Counted from the stretch's first letter, positions 40,309-49,522 are shown. The stretch is DNA of 64,000 nucleotides from Solirubrobacter phytolaccae (GCF_027587195.1 NZ_JAPDDP010000022.1:1-64000), one strand, 5' to 3'. Program-made: numbers and translations. Notes: generated by a model not told the origin, from the sequence alone.

Positions 40309-41501
40309 AGCCGGCCGTAGGCCCGGAGGGCGACGCGCAGGTCTTCCTCCTTGGTGTCCTCGGTCGGGTTGTGGCTGACGCCGTCGATGCTGGACGAGAA
40401 CACCATCACGGTCGGGTAGCGGCGGGCGACCTCGGCGGCGTCGTGCAGCGCGCCGGATGGCAGCCGTGGCGGGTCCTCGTCGCCGGTGATCTCGCCGACG
40501 GCCTGCGCGGCGAGGTCGACCAGCCGCGAGTCGAACGGGATCGGGTCGATCTGCCAGATCCGCTTCCACTCGACGCTCACGCCGTCCTCGTCCGCGATCC
40601 GGTCGGCCGCGGCCTTCACATCGGCGAGCATGTCCTTCAACTGCTCGGGCGTGAACGCGCGCTGGTCGAGCGTGACCTCGCAGCGCTGGTTGATGATCGT
40701 CGGGATGCCGGGCTCGGCGGTGACGGTGCCGATCGTGGCCACGCCGCCGCGCTCGATCGCGCTCTCCCGCGCCGCCAGGCCGAACCGGGCCGCGGCCAGG
40801 AAGGCGTCGCGGCGCAGGTTCATCGGGGTCGAACCCGCGTGGCTGGCCTTGCCGGTGAAGGTGATGCTGTGGCGCTCGACGCCGAAGCAGCCGATCACCG
40901 CCGCGGCGGGCTTGCCGGCCTCCTCCAGCCGCGGACCCTGCTCGATGTGGAGCTCCAGGTAGGCGGCGATCTCCGGCAGCTCCGCCTCGCCCATCGTGTC
41001 CAGGTCGACGCCGTTCTCGGCCAGCGCGTCCGGGAGCGTGATGCCCTGCGCGTCCTTGAGGTGGCGCACCTCGTCGGGCACGAGCGTGCCGGCGGCGGCG
41101 CTCGAACCCAGCAGGGAGCGTCCGAAGCGCGCGCCCTCCTCGTCGGCCCAGTCGATCAGCTTCAGCGTCACCTTCGGCGTCTCGCCCTTGTGCGCGCGCA
41201 GCACCTCGAGCGCGGCGCACACGCCCAGGCAGCCGTCCAGCCAGCCGCCGTGCGGGACGGCGTCGATGTGCGAGCCGACCACGACGATCTTCTCGCTCTC
41301 GCCGGGGACCGTCGCCCACAGGTTCCCGGCGACGTCGCGCTCCACCGACGCGTCGGTCTCCTCGAGCTTCTTGAGCAGCCACTCGCGCGCGGTGCGCCAG
41401 TCCTCGCTCCAGGCGAGCCGGCGCGCGCCTTCGGGCCCGCCGGTCAAGTCCGCGAGCTCCTTCAGGTCAGTGAGCGAACGTTCCCAGTCGTAGGAGGGCA
41501 T
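40272..41501 (-). CDS. N-carbamoyl amino acid amidohydrolase (ureidopropionase/allantoate type)
   Basis: The 409-residue M20-family Zn hydrolase has GSHIDAVPHGGWLDGCLGV (metal His and Asp), DWADEEGARFGRSLLGSSA (Glu-Glu pair), HIEQGPRLEE, the lid domain HAGSTPMNLRRDAFLAA and a final HDAAEV ligand. It releases ammonia and CO2 from N-carbamoyl-beta-alanine or N-carbamoyl-L-amino acids, the step after dihydropyrimidinase. Allantoate as substrate cannot be excluded. Confidence 0.92.
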   Translation of the reverse strand: MPSYDWERSLTDLKELADLTGGPEGARRLAWSEDWRTAREWLLKKLEETDASVERDVAGNLWATVPGESEKIVVVGSHIDAVPHGGWLDGCLGVCAALEVLRAHKGETPKVTLKLIDWADEEGARFGRSLLGSSAAAGTLVPDEVRHLKDAQGITLPDALAENGVDLDTMGEAELPEIAAYLELHIEQGPRLEEAGKPAAAVIGCFGVERHSITFTGKASHAGSTPMNLRRDAFLAAARFGLAARESAIERGGVATIGTVTAEPGIPTIINQRCEVTLDQRAFTPEQLKDMLADVKAAADRIADEDGVSVEWKRIWQIDPIPFDSRLVDLAAQAVGEITGDEDPPRLPSGALHDAAEVARRYPTVMVFSSSIDGVSHNPTEDTKEEDLRVALRAYGRLYDLTAGMISEP

Positions 41502-41541
41502 AGGCGCAACTTACGCGACGTTCGTGGGTTTTGTGGCTCGC

Positions 41542-42243
41542 ATGATTCGCTGGAGGCGCATCATCGGGCTCTGCGTTGCCCTGTTCTGCCTGGTCACGCC
41601 GGCGGCGAACGCCGCTGGGCTCGGCAAGGCCACGCTGGGCAGTTGCGACCCGAAGGCCGGCACGGCCGTCTTCCAGGGGCGCATGGCCGCGTTCCGCGAG
41701 AGCAAGATGCAGCTGAAGTTCACGCTGCAGGTGTCCGCCGCGGGCGCGAAGTGGCGCACGGTCGAGGCCGACGGCTTCGGCGAGTGGATCAGCATCCCGG
41801 GCGGCTTCGCCAAGTACACGTACGACAAGACGGTCGAAGGGCTGCTGCCGGGCTCGAACTACCGCACGCTGGTGAACTTCCGCTGGCGCAATGCCAAGGG
41901 GCGCACGATCAAGAGCGAGCGCGCGACGTCGCCGGTCTGCAAGGTGCCCGACTCGCGACCGGACCTGGTCCTGCGCGACGTCGCCGACGACTCGGCGGGC
42001 TACGTCGCGCAGGTCGTCAACCGGGGCCGCTCGGCCGCCGGCCCGTTCGACGTCTCTTTCATCGTCGGCGGCGTCCCGCTGGGCAGCGCGCGGGTCGCCG
42101 GACTGGCGCCGGGCGAGTCGATCGACGTGTTCATGCCCGGCGCGGCCTGCACGGACGGCGAGGCGCTCGAGGCGGTCGTCGACCCCCGCTCGGAAGTGGA
42201 CGAGGCCAACGAGGAGAACGACTCCCTCACGGCCTCCTGCTGA
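41542..42243 (+). CDS. Secreted CARDB-like domain protein
   Basis: The 233-residue product has a signal peptide ([20 protein letters not shown], cleaved near ANAAG), a first beta domain of about 110 residues with two cysteines, and a C-terminal CARDB-type Ig domain ([31 protein letters not shown] ending [11 protein letters not shown]). It is likely an extracellular binding protein. GTG 41,524 and GTG 41,533 are possible earlier starts; ATG 41,542 gives the cleanest signal peptide. Confidence 0.75.
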   Translation: MIRWRRIIGLCVALFCLVTPAANAAGLGKATLGSCDPKAGTAVFQGRMAAFRESKMQLKFTLQVSAAGAKWRTVEADGFGEWISIPGGFAKYTYDKTVEGLLPGSNYRTLVNFRWRNAKGRTIKSERATSPVCKVPDSRPDLVLRDVADDSAGYVAQVVNRGRSAAGPFDVSFIVGGVPLGSARVAGLAPGESIDVFMPGAACTDGEALEAVVDPRSEVDEANEENDSLTASC

Positions 42244-42274
42244 CCTTGAACACCGGCCTACACTAAGAAGAACG

Positions 42275-42496
42275 ATGAAGACCGAGATCCACCCCGAATA
42301 CGCAGTCGCGAACGTTCGGTGCACCTGTGGGAACGAGTTCGTGACTCGCTCCACCAAGGGCGACATCAGCGTCGAGATCTGCTCCAACTGCCATCCGTTC
42401 TACACCGGCAAGCAGAAGCTTGTCGACACGGGTGGACGCGTCGAGCGCTTCCAGCGCAAGCTGGCCAAGTCCGGCGCCGCGCGTAACAAGAGCTAG
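42275..42496 (+). CDS. rpmE: 50S ribosomal protein L31
   Basis: The 73-residue protein starts [20 protein letters not shown] and has the zinc-binding cysteines of the C+ form, CTCGNEF and [10 protein letters not shown], then [15 protein letters not shown]. Zinc-binding L31 is replaced by a zinc-free form during zinc starvation in many bacteria; no such paralogue is seen here. A TACACT box lies 10 bases upstream. It begins the conserved rpmE-prfA-prmC-tsaC block. Confidence 0.97.
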   Translation: MKTEIHPEYAVANVRCTCGNEFVTRSTKGDISVEICSNCHPFYTGKQKLVDTGGRVERFQRKLAKSGAARNKS

Positions 42497-42546
42497 CGGA
42501 GCGCTTTGGCGCTTCAGGCGCGCTCCGGGCTGCCGATCACCTAGGT

Positions 42547-43479
42547 GTGAGCAACAGCCCGGAGCAGCGCGATGCCCCCGTCGGCGGTCAAGCCGTCCTC
42601 GAGGGCGTGATGATGCGCGGCGTCTCCACCTGGTCGGTGGCGACCCGCGGCAAGGACGGCGAGATCGCCGTCGAGACCCATCCGGTCGTGTCCTGGGTGA
42701 CGCGCTCTCGCGCGCTCCGCTGGCCGGTCGTCCGCGGCGTCGTCGCGCTCGCGCAGTCGATGTCGATCGGCTTCAAGGCGCTCGAGATCAGCGCCAACGC
42801 GCAAGAAGACCCGGACGCCCCGCCGATCGGCAAGGGCACTTGGGCGTTCACGATCGTCGCCGCGCTGGCGCTGGCGACGGGGCTCTTCTTCGCCGTCCCG
42901 GTGCTGCTGACCAGCCTGATCAAGGAGCAGCTCGGCTCCGCGTGGCTGTTCTGGCTCGTCGAGGGCGTCGTCCGCACGGTCATCTTCCTCGGCTACATCT
43001 GGATGCTGGCGCGCGCGAAGGATCTCTTCCGGCTCTTCCAGTACCACGGCGCCGAGCACAAGACGATCTCGTGCTACGAGGCCGGGCAGGACCTGACCGT
43101 CGAGAACGTGCAGCGCTTCGGGCGCCTGCATCCCCGCTGCGGCACGTCCTTCCTGCTCGTGGTGATGGTCGTCGCGATCTTCGTCTTCGCGCCGGTCGGC
43201 CTTCCGGCCTGGTGGATCCTGCTGCTGACGCGCGTGATCGGCGTGCCGCTGGTCGCCGGCGTCTCCTTCGAGCTGATCAAGTTCGCGGGGCGCAACCGCG
43301 GCCGCGCGTGGGTCCAGCTGATCATCTGGCCGGGCATGCAGCTGCAGAAGCTGACCACGCGTGAGCCCGAGGACGACCAGGTCGTCGTCGCCATCACGGC
43401 GCTGGAGGCGGTGCTCGCGGTCGAGGATCCTCGAAGCGCTTCGGAAGAGGCGCGCGTGGGGGTTGAAGTAGCCGCCTAG
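42547..43479 (+). CDS. DUF1385 membrane protein
   Basis: The 310-residue protein has the DUF1385 start VGGQAVLEGVMMRGVSTWSVATR, four or more membrane helices (about 95-150 and 200-250) and the conserved FQYHGAEHKTISCYE stretch followed by RFGRLHPRCGTSFLL. The conserved His, Glu and Cys suggest metal binding. The family sits between rpmE and prfA in many actinobacteria and firmicutes. Function is unknown, so I give no symbol. Confidence 0.92.
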   Translation: MSNSPEQRDAPVGGQAVLEGVMMRGVSTWSVATRGKDGEIAVETHPVVSWVTRSRALRWPVVRGVVALAQSMSIGFKALEISANAQEDPDAPPIGKGTWAFTIVAALALATGLFFAVPVLLTSLIKEQLGSAWLFWLVEGVVRTVIFLGYIWMLARAKDLFRLFQYHGAEHKTISCYEAGQDLTVENVQRFGRLHPRCGTSFLLVVMVVAIFVFAPVGLPAWWILLLTRVIGVPLVAGVSFELIKFAGRNRGRAWVQLIIWPGMQLQKLTTREPEDDQVVVAITALEAVLAVEDPRSASEEARVGVEVAA

Positions 43480-43482
43480 ACT
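43477..43482 (+). promoter_or_regulatory. -10 box (TAGACT) for prfA, overlapping the DUF1385 stop
   Basis: TAGACT begins with the TAG stop of the DUF1385 gene and ends 10 bases before the prfA ATG. Confidence 0.4.
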
Positions 43483-43492
43483 TGGACTCGAG

Positions 43493-44542
43493 ATGATCGA
43501 GTCCCTCGTCGAGCAAATCGAAGCGCGCTTCACCGAAGCTGAGGCGTCGATGTCCGACCCCGACGTGATCGGAGATCGTGAGCGCTTCGCCGAGGCCGGA
43601 CGGGCGTACAACCGCCTGGCGCCCGCGCACAAGCTGGCGGGGGAGTGGCGGCTGGCGCAGTCGGACGCCGAGGGCGCGAAGGAGATGCTCGAGGAGGGCG
43701 GCGAGGACGCGGACATGCGCGCCGAGCTGGAGGACGCCCGGGCGCGGATCGAGCGCCTGGAGGAGGAGCTCCGGCTCGCCATGGTCGAACGGGACCCCAA
43801 CGACGACAAGAACGTCATCGTCGAGATCCGGGGCGGCGCGGGCGGCGACGAGGCCGGCATCTGGGCCGGCGACCTGTTCCGCATGTACGAGCGGTTCGCG
43901 GCCCGGCTGGGCTACAAGTTCGAGACGATGAGCGCGGACGACGGCGCGTACACGTTCGAGATCAAGGGCGACAGCGCCTACTCGATCTTCAAGTTCGAAG
44001 GCGGCACGCACCGCGTGCAGCGCGTGCCCGAGACCGAGTCGCAGGGGCGCATCCACACGTCTACGGCGACGGTCGCGGTGCTGCCCGAGGTCGAGGACGT
44101 CGAGGTCGAGGTCAACCAGAACGACCTGCAGATCGACGTCTTCCGCTCCTCCGGGCCGGGCGGCCAGTCGGTGAACACGACGGACTCGGCCGTGCGCATC
44201 ACGCACAAGCCGTCCGGGATCGTGATCTCGATGCAGGACGAGAAGTCCCAGCTGCAGAACCGCGAGCGGGCGATGAAGCTGCTGCGCGCGAAGCTCTACG
44301 AGGCCGAGCTGCAGAAGCAGCAGGACGCGCTGTCGGCGGAGCGCAAGTCGCAGGTCGGCACCGGCGACCGCGCGGAGAAGATCCGCACCTACAACTATCC
44401 GCAGCGCCGGATCACCGACCACCGCATCAACCTGACCGTCCACAACCTCGAGGCCGTGCTGGCCGGCGAGCTGGACGACATCAGCGCCGCGCTGCAGGAC
44501 GCCGAGAAGCGCCGGCGGCTCGAAGAGCAAGCGGTCGGGTGA
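43493..44542 (+). CDS. prfA: Peptide chain release factor 1
   Basis: The 349-residue factor reads UAA and UAG stops. It has the RVPETESQGRIHTSTATVAVLPE region holding the P-x-T codon-recognition motif and the catalytic GGQ in SSGPGGQSVNTTDSAVR. The glutamine is methylated by PrmC, encoded next in a GTGA overlap. Length is normal. The N-terminal domain (1-100) is a helical bundle. Confidence 0.97.
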   Translation: MIESLVEQIEARFTEAEASMSDPDVIGDRERFAEAGRAYNRLAPAHKLAGEWRLAQSDAEGAKEMLEEGGEDADMRAELEDARARIERLEEELRLAMVERDPNDDKNVIVEIRGGAGGDEAGIWAGDLFRMYERFAARLGYKFETMSADDGAYTFEIKGDSAYSIFKFEGGTHRVQRVPETESQGRIHTSTATVAVLPEVEDVEVEVNQNDLQIDVFRSSGPGGQSVNTTDSAVRITHKPSGIVISMQDEKSQLQNRERAMKLLRAKLYEAELQKQQDALSAERKSQVGTGDRAEKIRTYNYPQRRITDHRINLTVHNLEAVLAGELDDISAALQDAEKRRRLEEQAVG

Positions 44543-45360
44543 CCCGCGCGGGCACTCCGGTCCGCGACGCGCTCGACTCCGCGACGATCCCGCTGACCGC
44601 GGCGGGCTGCGACACGCCGCGGCTCGACGCGGAGGTGCTGCTCGCGGCGGCTTTGGGCATCTCGCGCCTCGAGCTGATCACCGACTCGCGGCGGGACGTG
44701 GCGGGGCCGGCCGCGCGCGTGTTCATGGACTCCGTGCGCCGGCGCCGCGAGCGCGAGCCAGTCGCCTACATCACGGGCCGCAAGGGCTTCCGCCACATCG
44801 AGCTGGCGGTGGACCGGCGCGTGCTGATCCCGCGGCCGGAGACCGAGTTCGTGGTCGAGGCGGCGTTGTCGTTGCCGTCGGGGGCGCGGGTCGTGGATGT
44901 GGGAACCGGCTCGGGCGCGATCGCGCTGGCGTTGAAGCACGAGCGGCCGGACCTGGACGTGGTCGCGACGGACGTGTCCGAGGACGCGCTCGACGTCGCG
45001 CGCCACAACGCGCTGCGGCTCGGGCTGGACGTCACGTTCGTCGCGGGGGACCTGTGGGCCGGGCTCGAGGCGGACGCGGTGGTGTCGAACCCGCCGTACG
45101 TGGAGACCGGTTCCCGGCTGATGCCCGACGTCGGCATGTTCGAGCCGCACGGCGCGCTGTTCGCCGGCGAGGACGGCCTCGACGTGATTCGCCGGCTCGT
45201 GGCCGCGCCGGTGCCGTTCCTCGCGCTCGAGCACGGCCTGGGCCAGGCCGACGCGATCGAGGCGCTGCTGCGCGAGGCCGACTTCGACGACGTGTCACGG
45301 GTCCGGGACCTCGCGGGCATCGAACGCGTCGCGGTGGCGCGCCGCGAGGCCGCGGCGTGA
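44539..45360 (+). CDS. prmC: Release factor glutamine N5-methyltransferase
   Basis: The 273-residue methyltransferase modifies the GGQ glutamine of release factors. It has an N-terminal helical domain, the YITGRKGFRHIELAVDRRVLIPRPETE segment, the SAM motif VVDVGTGSGAIALALK and the catalytic NPPY. GTG 44,539 overlaps the prfA stop. The fixed prfA-prmC order supports the call. Confidence 0.97.
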   Translation: MTRAGTPVRDALDSATIPLTAAGCDTPRLDAEVLLAAALGISRLELITDSRRDVAGPAARVFMDSVRRRREREPVAYITGRKGFRHIELAVDRRVLIPRPETEFVVEAALSLPSGARVVDVGTGSGAIALALKHERPDLDVVATDVSEDALDVARHNALRLGLDVTFVAGDLWAGLEADAVVSNPPYVETGSRLMPDVGMFEPHGALFAGEDGLDVIRRLVAAPVPFLALEHGLGQADAIEALLREADFDDVSRVRDLAGIERVAVARREAAA

Positions 45361-45908
45361 TGTCGCCCGACGACGCGGCCGCGCTCGGCGCGTGCGTTGC
45401 CGCGGGCGGCGTCGCCGTCTTCCCCGCCGACACCGTGTACGGGCTCGCGTGCGACCCCGACAACGCGGACGCGATCGCGCGGCTCTACGCGCTCAAGGGG
45501 CGTGCGCCCGACAAGCCGTCGGCGACGATGTACTTCGACGTGGAGTCGGTGCCGAAGGTGGGCGAGCGCACCGACGCGGCCGTCACCCGGCTGCTTCCCG
45601 GCGGCGTGACGCTGATCCTGCCCGGCGGACTCGGCGTGCGCGTGCCGTTCCTCGCGCCGGTCGGCCGGCCGATCATGCAGTCCTCGGCGAACTTCTCCGG
45701 CGGCCCGGACGCGCGGCGGCTCGAGGACGTCCCGGCGGAGATCCGCGCGGCGGCCGACCTCGTGCTCGACGGCGGCGAGCTCCCCGGCACGCCTTCCACC
45801 GTGATCGACCTGCGCGCGTACGAAGCGACGGGCGACTGGTCGATTCTGCGCCAGGGCGCCGTCCCCGCGGATGTGGTTGCCGCGTCAATAAAGACCCAGG
45901 GCCTTTAG
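45360..45908 (+). CDS. tsaC: Threonylcarbamoyl-AMP synthase (Sua5/YrdC/YwlC)
   Basis: The 182-residue enzyme makes threonylcarbamoyl-AMP for t6A37 in tRNAs reading ANN codons. Motifs are VAVFPADTVYGLACDPDN, IARLYALKGRAPDKPSA and MQSSANFSGGPD (SxN). It starts one base inside the prmC stop (TGATG). The last codons (IKTQGL, stop) lie in a palindromic repeat, and a diverged copy of the final 50 bases follows 65 bases downstream, so the C-terminus may have been rewritten by the repeat. Confidence 0.94.
   Translation: MSPDDAAALGACVAAGGVAVFPADTVYGLACDPDNADAIARLYALKGRAPDKPSATMYFDVESVPKVGERTDAAVTRLLPGGVTLILPGGLGVRVPFLAPVGRPIMQSSANFSGGPDARRLEDVPAEIRAAADLVLDGGELPGTPSTVIDLRAYEATGDWSILRQGAVPADVVAASIKTQGL
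45889..45907. repeat. Odd-centred palindrome at the tsaC stop, copy 3
   Basis: TAAAGACCCAGGGCCTTTA, symmetric about A45,898 with one mismatched pair. It includes part of the tsaC stop codon. Confidence 0.7.
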
Positions 45909-45953
45909 GTTCGGCCTGCGACGCCGTCCCCGCGGATGTGGTTGCGGCGTCAA

Positions 45954-45972
45954 TAAACGTCCAGGACGTTTA
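45954..45972. repeat. Odd-centred palindrome, copy 4
   Basis: TAAACGTCCAGGACGTTTA, perfect, centred on A45,963. It occupies the same place in repeat copy B as copy 3 does in copy A. The CGTCCAGGACG core recurs at 25,141. Confidence 0.75.
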
Positions 45973-46012
45973 ACTTTCGGACCTCCCCGGCGGCGGTGCG
46001 CGTAGTCGGGGC

Positions 46013-46759
46013 ATGCGCCTCACACTCCCGCTCGCCGCGGCGTTGCTCGTGCCGGCCGTGGCACATGCGTCCGGCGGCGGCATGAGCGCCAACTGGGGCG
46101 GCCAAGGCGCGAGCGCGCCGGGCCGCGTGTACACCTACGTGACGCTCCCGACCGAGCGCGGCACGCTCGTCGCCGCCGTGCAGCGCTGGAGCGGCGAGAT
46201 CGACCGCTGGCGCCACTTCTCCGGCCGCTACGGCGTGCCGCAGGTCGGCTACGACGGCTCGATGACCGGGCTGTCCGCGGATGGCCGGGTGCTCGTGCTT
46301 ACCGAGATTCCGCGCACGTTCCCGATCCGCCGGACGAGGCTCCTGATCATGAACCCGACCCGCTTCCACCGGATCGAGCGGTTCTCGTTCCCCGGCTGGT
46401 ACAGCGTCACCGCGATCTCGCCGCACGGCCGCTACGTCTACCTGCAGCGCTACACCGCACCGTCGCGGGACCCGAGCCGCTCGGAGGTGGTCGTCTTCGA
46501 CCGCGGGAACCCCGGCGCGCCGGAAGCGATCTCGGCGCCCGCCTCCGGCCTGCCGACCGCCCGTGCCACCGACGGCCGCTGGGCCTACACCCTCAACCAG
46601 GGCGACGCGTCGTGGGTGCAGGCGCTCGACACCGTCACCCAGCGCGTGCGCCGCTTCGAAGTCCCGAGGCTGCGCGGGAACGACCTGGTGCGGCTGCGCC
46701 TCAACGGCAACCGGTTGCGCGTCGGCAAGACGGTCACGCTCACCGTGCCGGGGGCTTGA
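46013..46759 (+). CDS. Secreted beta-propeller-like protein
   Basis: The 248-residue protein has a short signal peptide (1-19, AVAHASG). It contains repeated four-stranded patterns with VYTYVTLPTERGTLVAAVQR, DGRVLVLTEIPR, HGRYVYLQRY and DGRWAYTLNQGD, like a partial WD/YVTN propeller. No enzymatic motif is seen. It may sense or bind something outside the cell, perhaps for the sigma/anti-sigma pair beside it, with which it overlaps tail to tail by 20 bases. Confidence 0.7.
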   Translation: MRLTLPLAAALLVPAVAHASGGGMSANWGGQGASAPGRVYTYVTLPTERGTLVAAVQRWSGEIDRWRHFSGRYGVPQVGYDGSMTGLSADGRVLVLTEIPRTFPIRRTRLLIMNPTRFHRIERFSFPGWYSVTAISPHGRYVYLQRYTAPSRDPSRSEVVVFDRGNPGAPEAISAPASGLPTARATDGRWAYTLNQGDASWVQALDTVTQRVRRFEVPRLRGNDLVRLRLNGNRLRVGKTVTLTVPGA

Positions 46760-47645
46760 ACGTCTGCGCATTGCCCTTGGTCCAGCCGACGAGCACCGTC
46801 TGCGGCCGCGCGTCGAACTCCATCTTGACCTTGACCAGGCGCTGGGAGACGTCCCTCGAGCATTGCGTTCTCGGCGCGACCTCGACGCTCAGCACCCGGG
46901 CCGACGCGGCCGTCGGCTCGATCTGGACGGCGTCGAGCAGCGCCTGGCGGCGCGCGAGTGCCGCGGCGTCGGCGGGCAGCGCGTCGAACGGGAACACGCC
47001 GACGCACCGCCTGCCGCCGGCCCAGCGCTGCCGCTTGCCGTACTGCTGGATGCGGCGGACGTCGTCGGCGTCCGTCCACGACAGGTACGCCAGCTTGTCG
47101 GGATTCACGGCGGCGATCACGTTGTCCTGCGCCATCGCGGACACCATCTGCGCGGTGTCCCGGTAGTCGAGGCGGATGTCGCGCACGCCGTCCGGGACCA
47201 GCAGCGTCAGGGACTCGGCGGTCCGCGCCGCGACCCGTGCGCCGGCGACGACCAGCTCGGCGGGTGCGCAGCTGCCGGTGATCTGGTCCCCGTCGCGCTG
47301 CGTGATGCACACGGAGCCGGTGGTGGTCGCGAGCACGTAGGCGCCGCTGACCCTCCGCGTGAGCGCCGGGTCCAGGTTGCCCTCGGTCATCGCCGACGCC
47401 ATCGTCTCGGGCAGCGTGCGGTCCAGATACGTCTGCGGGCGCGCGAACACCGAGAACGTGCGCGCGAGCGGTGTGCTCGCGGGCGTGAGGTCACGCTCGG
47501 GCGACGAAGGCTGTGCGAGCACGAACACGACCGCCGCGGCCGCGATGGCGAACGTCGGCACGGCCGCGCCGACCGTGCGACGGCGCCGACGGCGCCGCTC
47601 ACCCGCGCGCACCAACGCGTCTCGAAGGGCCGGCATCTCGGTCAC
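46740..47645 (-). CDS. Membrane-anchored protein coupled to an ECF sigma factor (likely anti-sigma)
   Basis: The 301-residue protein has a short basic cytoplasmic start ([14 protein letters not shown]), one membrane helix at about 29-47 and an extracytoplasmic domain of 250 residues with several cysteines ([30 protein letters not shown]). The GTG overlaps the sigma factor stop (GTGA). Position and topology fit an anti-sigma factor, but the cytoplasmic part is too short for a usual zinc anti-sigma domain, so its mode is uncertain. Confidence 0.7.
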   Translation of the reverse strand: MTEMPALRDALVRAGERRRRRRRTVGAAVPTFAIAAAAVVFVLAQPSSPERDLTPASTPLARTFSVFARPQTYLDRTLPETMASAMTEGNLDPALTRRVSGAYVLATTTGSVCITQRDGDQITGSCAPAELVVAGARVAARTAESLTLLVPDGVRDIRLDYRDTAQMVSAMAQDNVIAAVNPDKLAYLSWTDADDVRRIQQYGKRQRWAGGRRCVGVFPFDALPADAAALARRQALLDAVQIEPTAASARVLSVEVAPRTQCSRDVSQRLVKVKMEFDARPQTVLVGWTKGNAQTFKPPAR

Positions 47646-48172
47646 GAGACTTCCTCCTCGTACAGCTTTCGCAAGGTCGCCAGGCCGCGGCTCACCCGTT
47701 GGCGGACGACGCTCTCCGAGCAGCGCAGGCGCGCGGCAATCACGCCGTAGTCCTCGTCGTCGAGCACCCGCGCGCGAACCGCCGCGGCCTGGTCGGGTCC
47801 GAGGCGGGCGAGCAGCGTCTCGATGTCGATCCGCCCGATCCGGTCGAGCAGCTCGTCGTCGAGCGCGATCGGCTCCATGCCGAGCCGCCGGCGCGCCTTG
47901 TCCTCCACGCGGGCCTTGCGCAGCGACCCGAGCAGCACGTGCCGCGCAATGCCGAGCAGCCACGCCGAGGCGGGCGCGCCGTTGCCGCGGAACCGGCGCG
48001 CCGCGAGCATCGCCGCGGCGAACGTCTCCGCGGCGAGGTCGGCCGCGAGCTCCGGATCGTGGACCCGGCGCACGAAATAGCCGAGCACGAGCCGCTCGTG
48101 GCGCTCGTAGAACAGCCCGAAGGCCGAGGGATCCCGCACGCTGCGGGACAGGAGCTCGTCGTCGTCCACCAC
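47642..48172 (-). CDS. ECF-type RNA polymerase sigma factor
   Basis: The 176-residue protein has region 2 ([31 protein letters not shown]) and region 4 ([44 protein letters not shown]), typical of extracytoplasmic-function sigma factors. It directs polymerase to stress or envelope genes when released by the coupled membrane protein. The start is GTG. Divergent glyA begins 52 bases away. Confidence 0.93.
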   Translation of the reverse strand: MVDDDELLSRSVRDPSAFGLFYERHERLVLGYFVRRVHDPELAADLAAETFAAAMLAARRFRGNGAPASAWLLGIARHVLLGSLRKARVEDKARRRLGMEPIALDDELLDRIGRIDIETLLARLGPDQAAAVRARVLDDEDYGVIAARLRCSESVVRQRVSRGLATLRKLYEEEVS

Positions 48173-48209
48173 TGCCTTACTGGCGTCCGGGATCGTCTTT
48201 GTGACGCGC

Positions 48210-48215
48210 TACCGT
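48210..48215 (+). promoter_or_regulatory. -10 box (TACCGT) for glyA
   Basis: TACCGT ends 8 bases before the glyA ATG. No Shine-Dalgarno sequence lies between, so glyA is probably translated from a leaderless mRNA. Confidence 0.5.
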
Positions 48216-48223
48216 CAATTGTC

Positions 48224-49507
48224 ATGACCGCCCTGCAGCCCGACTACTTCGATCGGCCGCTCGCCGAAGTCGACCCCGAGGTCGCCGAGGCCATCGGCCA
48301 TGAGCTGGAGCGCCAGCAGCGCACGCTGGAGATGATCGCTTCAGAGAACTTCGTGCCCCAGGCCGTGCTCGAGTGTCAGGGCTCCGTCCTGACCAACAAG
48401 TACGCCGAGGGCTACCCGGGCAAGCGCTACTACGGCGGCTGCGAGTTCGTCGACATCATCGAGCAGCTCGCGATCGACCGCGCGAAGTCGCTGTTCGGCG
48501 CCGAGCACGCGAACGTCCAGCCGCACGCGGGCGCGCAGGCCAACACGGCCGTCTACCACGCGCTGCTGCAGCCGGGAGACCGGATCATGGGCCTGAGCCT
48601 CCCACACGGCGGTCACCTCAGCCACGGCATGAAGCTCAACGTGTCCGGCCGGCTGTACGACATCGTCCCGTACGAGGTCTCGCCGACCGACCACCGGATC
48701 GACATGGACGAGGTCGAGCGGCTCGCCAAGGAGCACCGCCCCAAGCTGCTGCTCGCCGGCTGGTCGGCCTACCCGCGCGTGCTGGACTTCCCGCGCTTCC
48801 GCGAGATCGCCGACGAGGTCGGCGCGCTCCTGATGGTGGACATGGCGCACTTCGCCGGCCTCGTCGCCGCGGGCGTGCACCCGAACCCGGTGCCGTACGC
48901 CGACGTCGTCACCACGACCGTCCACAAGACCCTTGGCGGCCCGCGCTCCGGCCTCATCCTCTCCCGCGAGGAGTACGCGAAGAAGATCAACTCCGCGGTC
49001 TTCCCGGGCCAGCAGGGCGGCCCGCTCGAGCACGCGATCGCCGCCAAGGCCGTCGCCTTCAAGATCGCCGCGACCGACCTCTTCAAGGAGCGCCAGGAGC
49101 GCACCGTCGCCGGCGCTCAGGCCGTGGCGGCCGAGCTGCTGGAGGCCGGCAGCGACGTCCTCACGGGCGGCACCGACGTGCACCTCGTGCTCGTGGACCT
49201 GCGCGACTCCGAGCTCGACGGCCAGCAGGCCGAGGACCGGCTGCACAGCATCGGCATCACCGTCAACCGCAACGCGGTGCCGTTCGACCCGCGCCCGCCG
49301 ATGGTCACCAGCGGCCTGCGCGTCGGCACGCCGGCGTTGGCCACGCGCGGCCTCCAGCAGGAGGACTTCGTCGAGGTCGGCAAGCTGATCGCCCGCGCGC
49401 TGCAGCCCGACTTCGAGTCCGCGAAGGCCGAGCTGACCGAGCGCGTCACCGCGATCGCCGACAAGTTCCCGCTCTACGCCCAACTGGGCGCCCCTACCGC
49501 CGTTTAG
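48224..49507 (+). CDS. glyA: Serine hydroxymethyltransferase
   Basis: The 427-residue PLP enzyme converts serine and tetrahydrofolate to glycine and methylene-tetrahydrofolate. Motifs are [60 protein letters not shown] and the PLP lysine in [15 protein letters not shown]. The protein is complete. ATG 48,224 matches the family start and lacks a ribosome site. Confidence 0.97.
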   Translation: MTALQPDYFDRPLAEVDPEVAEAIGHELERQQRTLEMIASENFVPQAVLECQGSVLTNKYAEGYPGKRYYGGCEFVDIIEQLAIDRAKSLFGAEHANVQPHAGAQANTAVYHALLQPGDRIMGLSLPHGGHLSHGMKLNVSGRLYDIVPYEVSPTDHRIDMDEVERLAKEHRPKLLLAGWSAYPRVLDFPRFREIADEVGALLMVDMAHFAGLVAAGVHPNPVPYADVVTTTVHKTLGGPRSGLILSREEYAKKINSAVFPGQQGGPLEHAIAAKAVAFKIAATDLFKERQERTVAGAQAVAAELLEAGSDVLTGGTDVHLVLVDLRDSELDGQQAEDRLHSIGITVNRNAVPFDPRPPMVTSGLRVGTPALATRGLQQEDFVEVGKLIARALQPDFESAKAELTERVTAIADKFPLYAQLGAPTAV

Positions 49508-49522
49508 TCCACACTTGCTCCG

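Larger units (their letters stand above)
45858..45972. repeat. Tandem 50-base direct repeat at the tsaC 3' end
   Basis: Copy A (45,858-45,907) and copy B (45,923-45,972) share GCCGTCCCCGCGGATGTGGTT and the following 14 bases apart from one change (35 bases in all). They then diverge in palindromic ends of equal length. Copy A encodes the tsaC C-terminus; copy B is non-coding. Confidence 0.8.

Noticed and set aside
48173-48223. Glycine or tetrahydrofolate riboswitch ahead of glyA
   Set aside because: Only 51 bases separate the sigma factor start from glyA, and the -10 box leaves no leader RNA.
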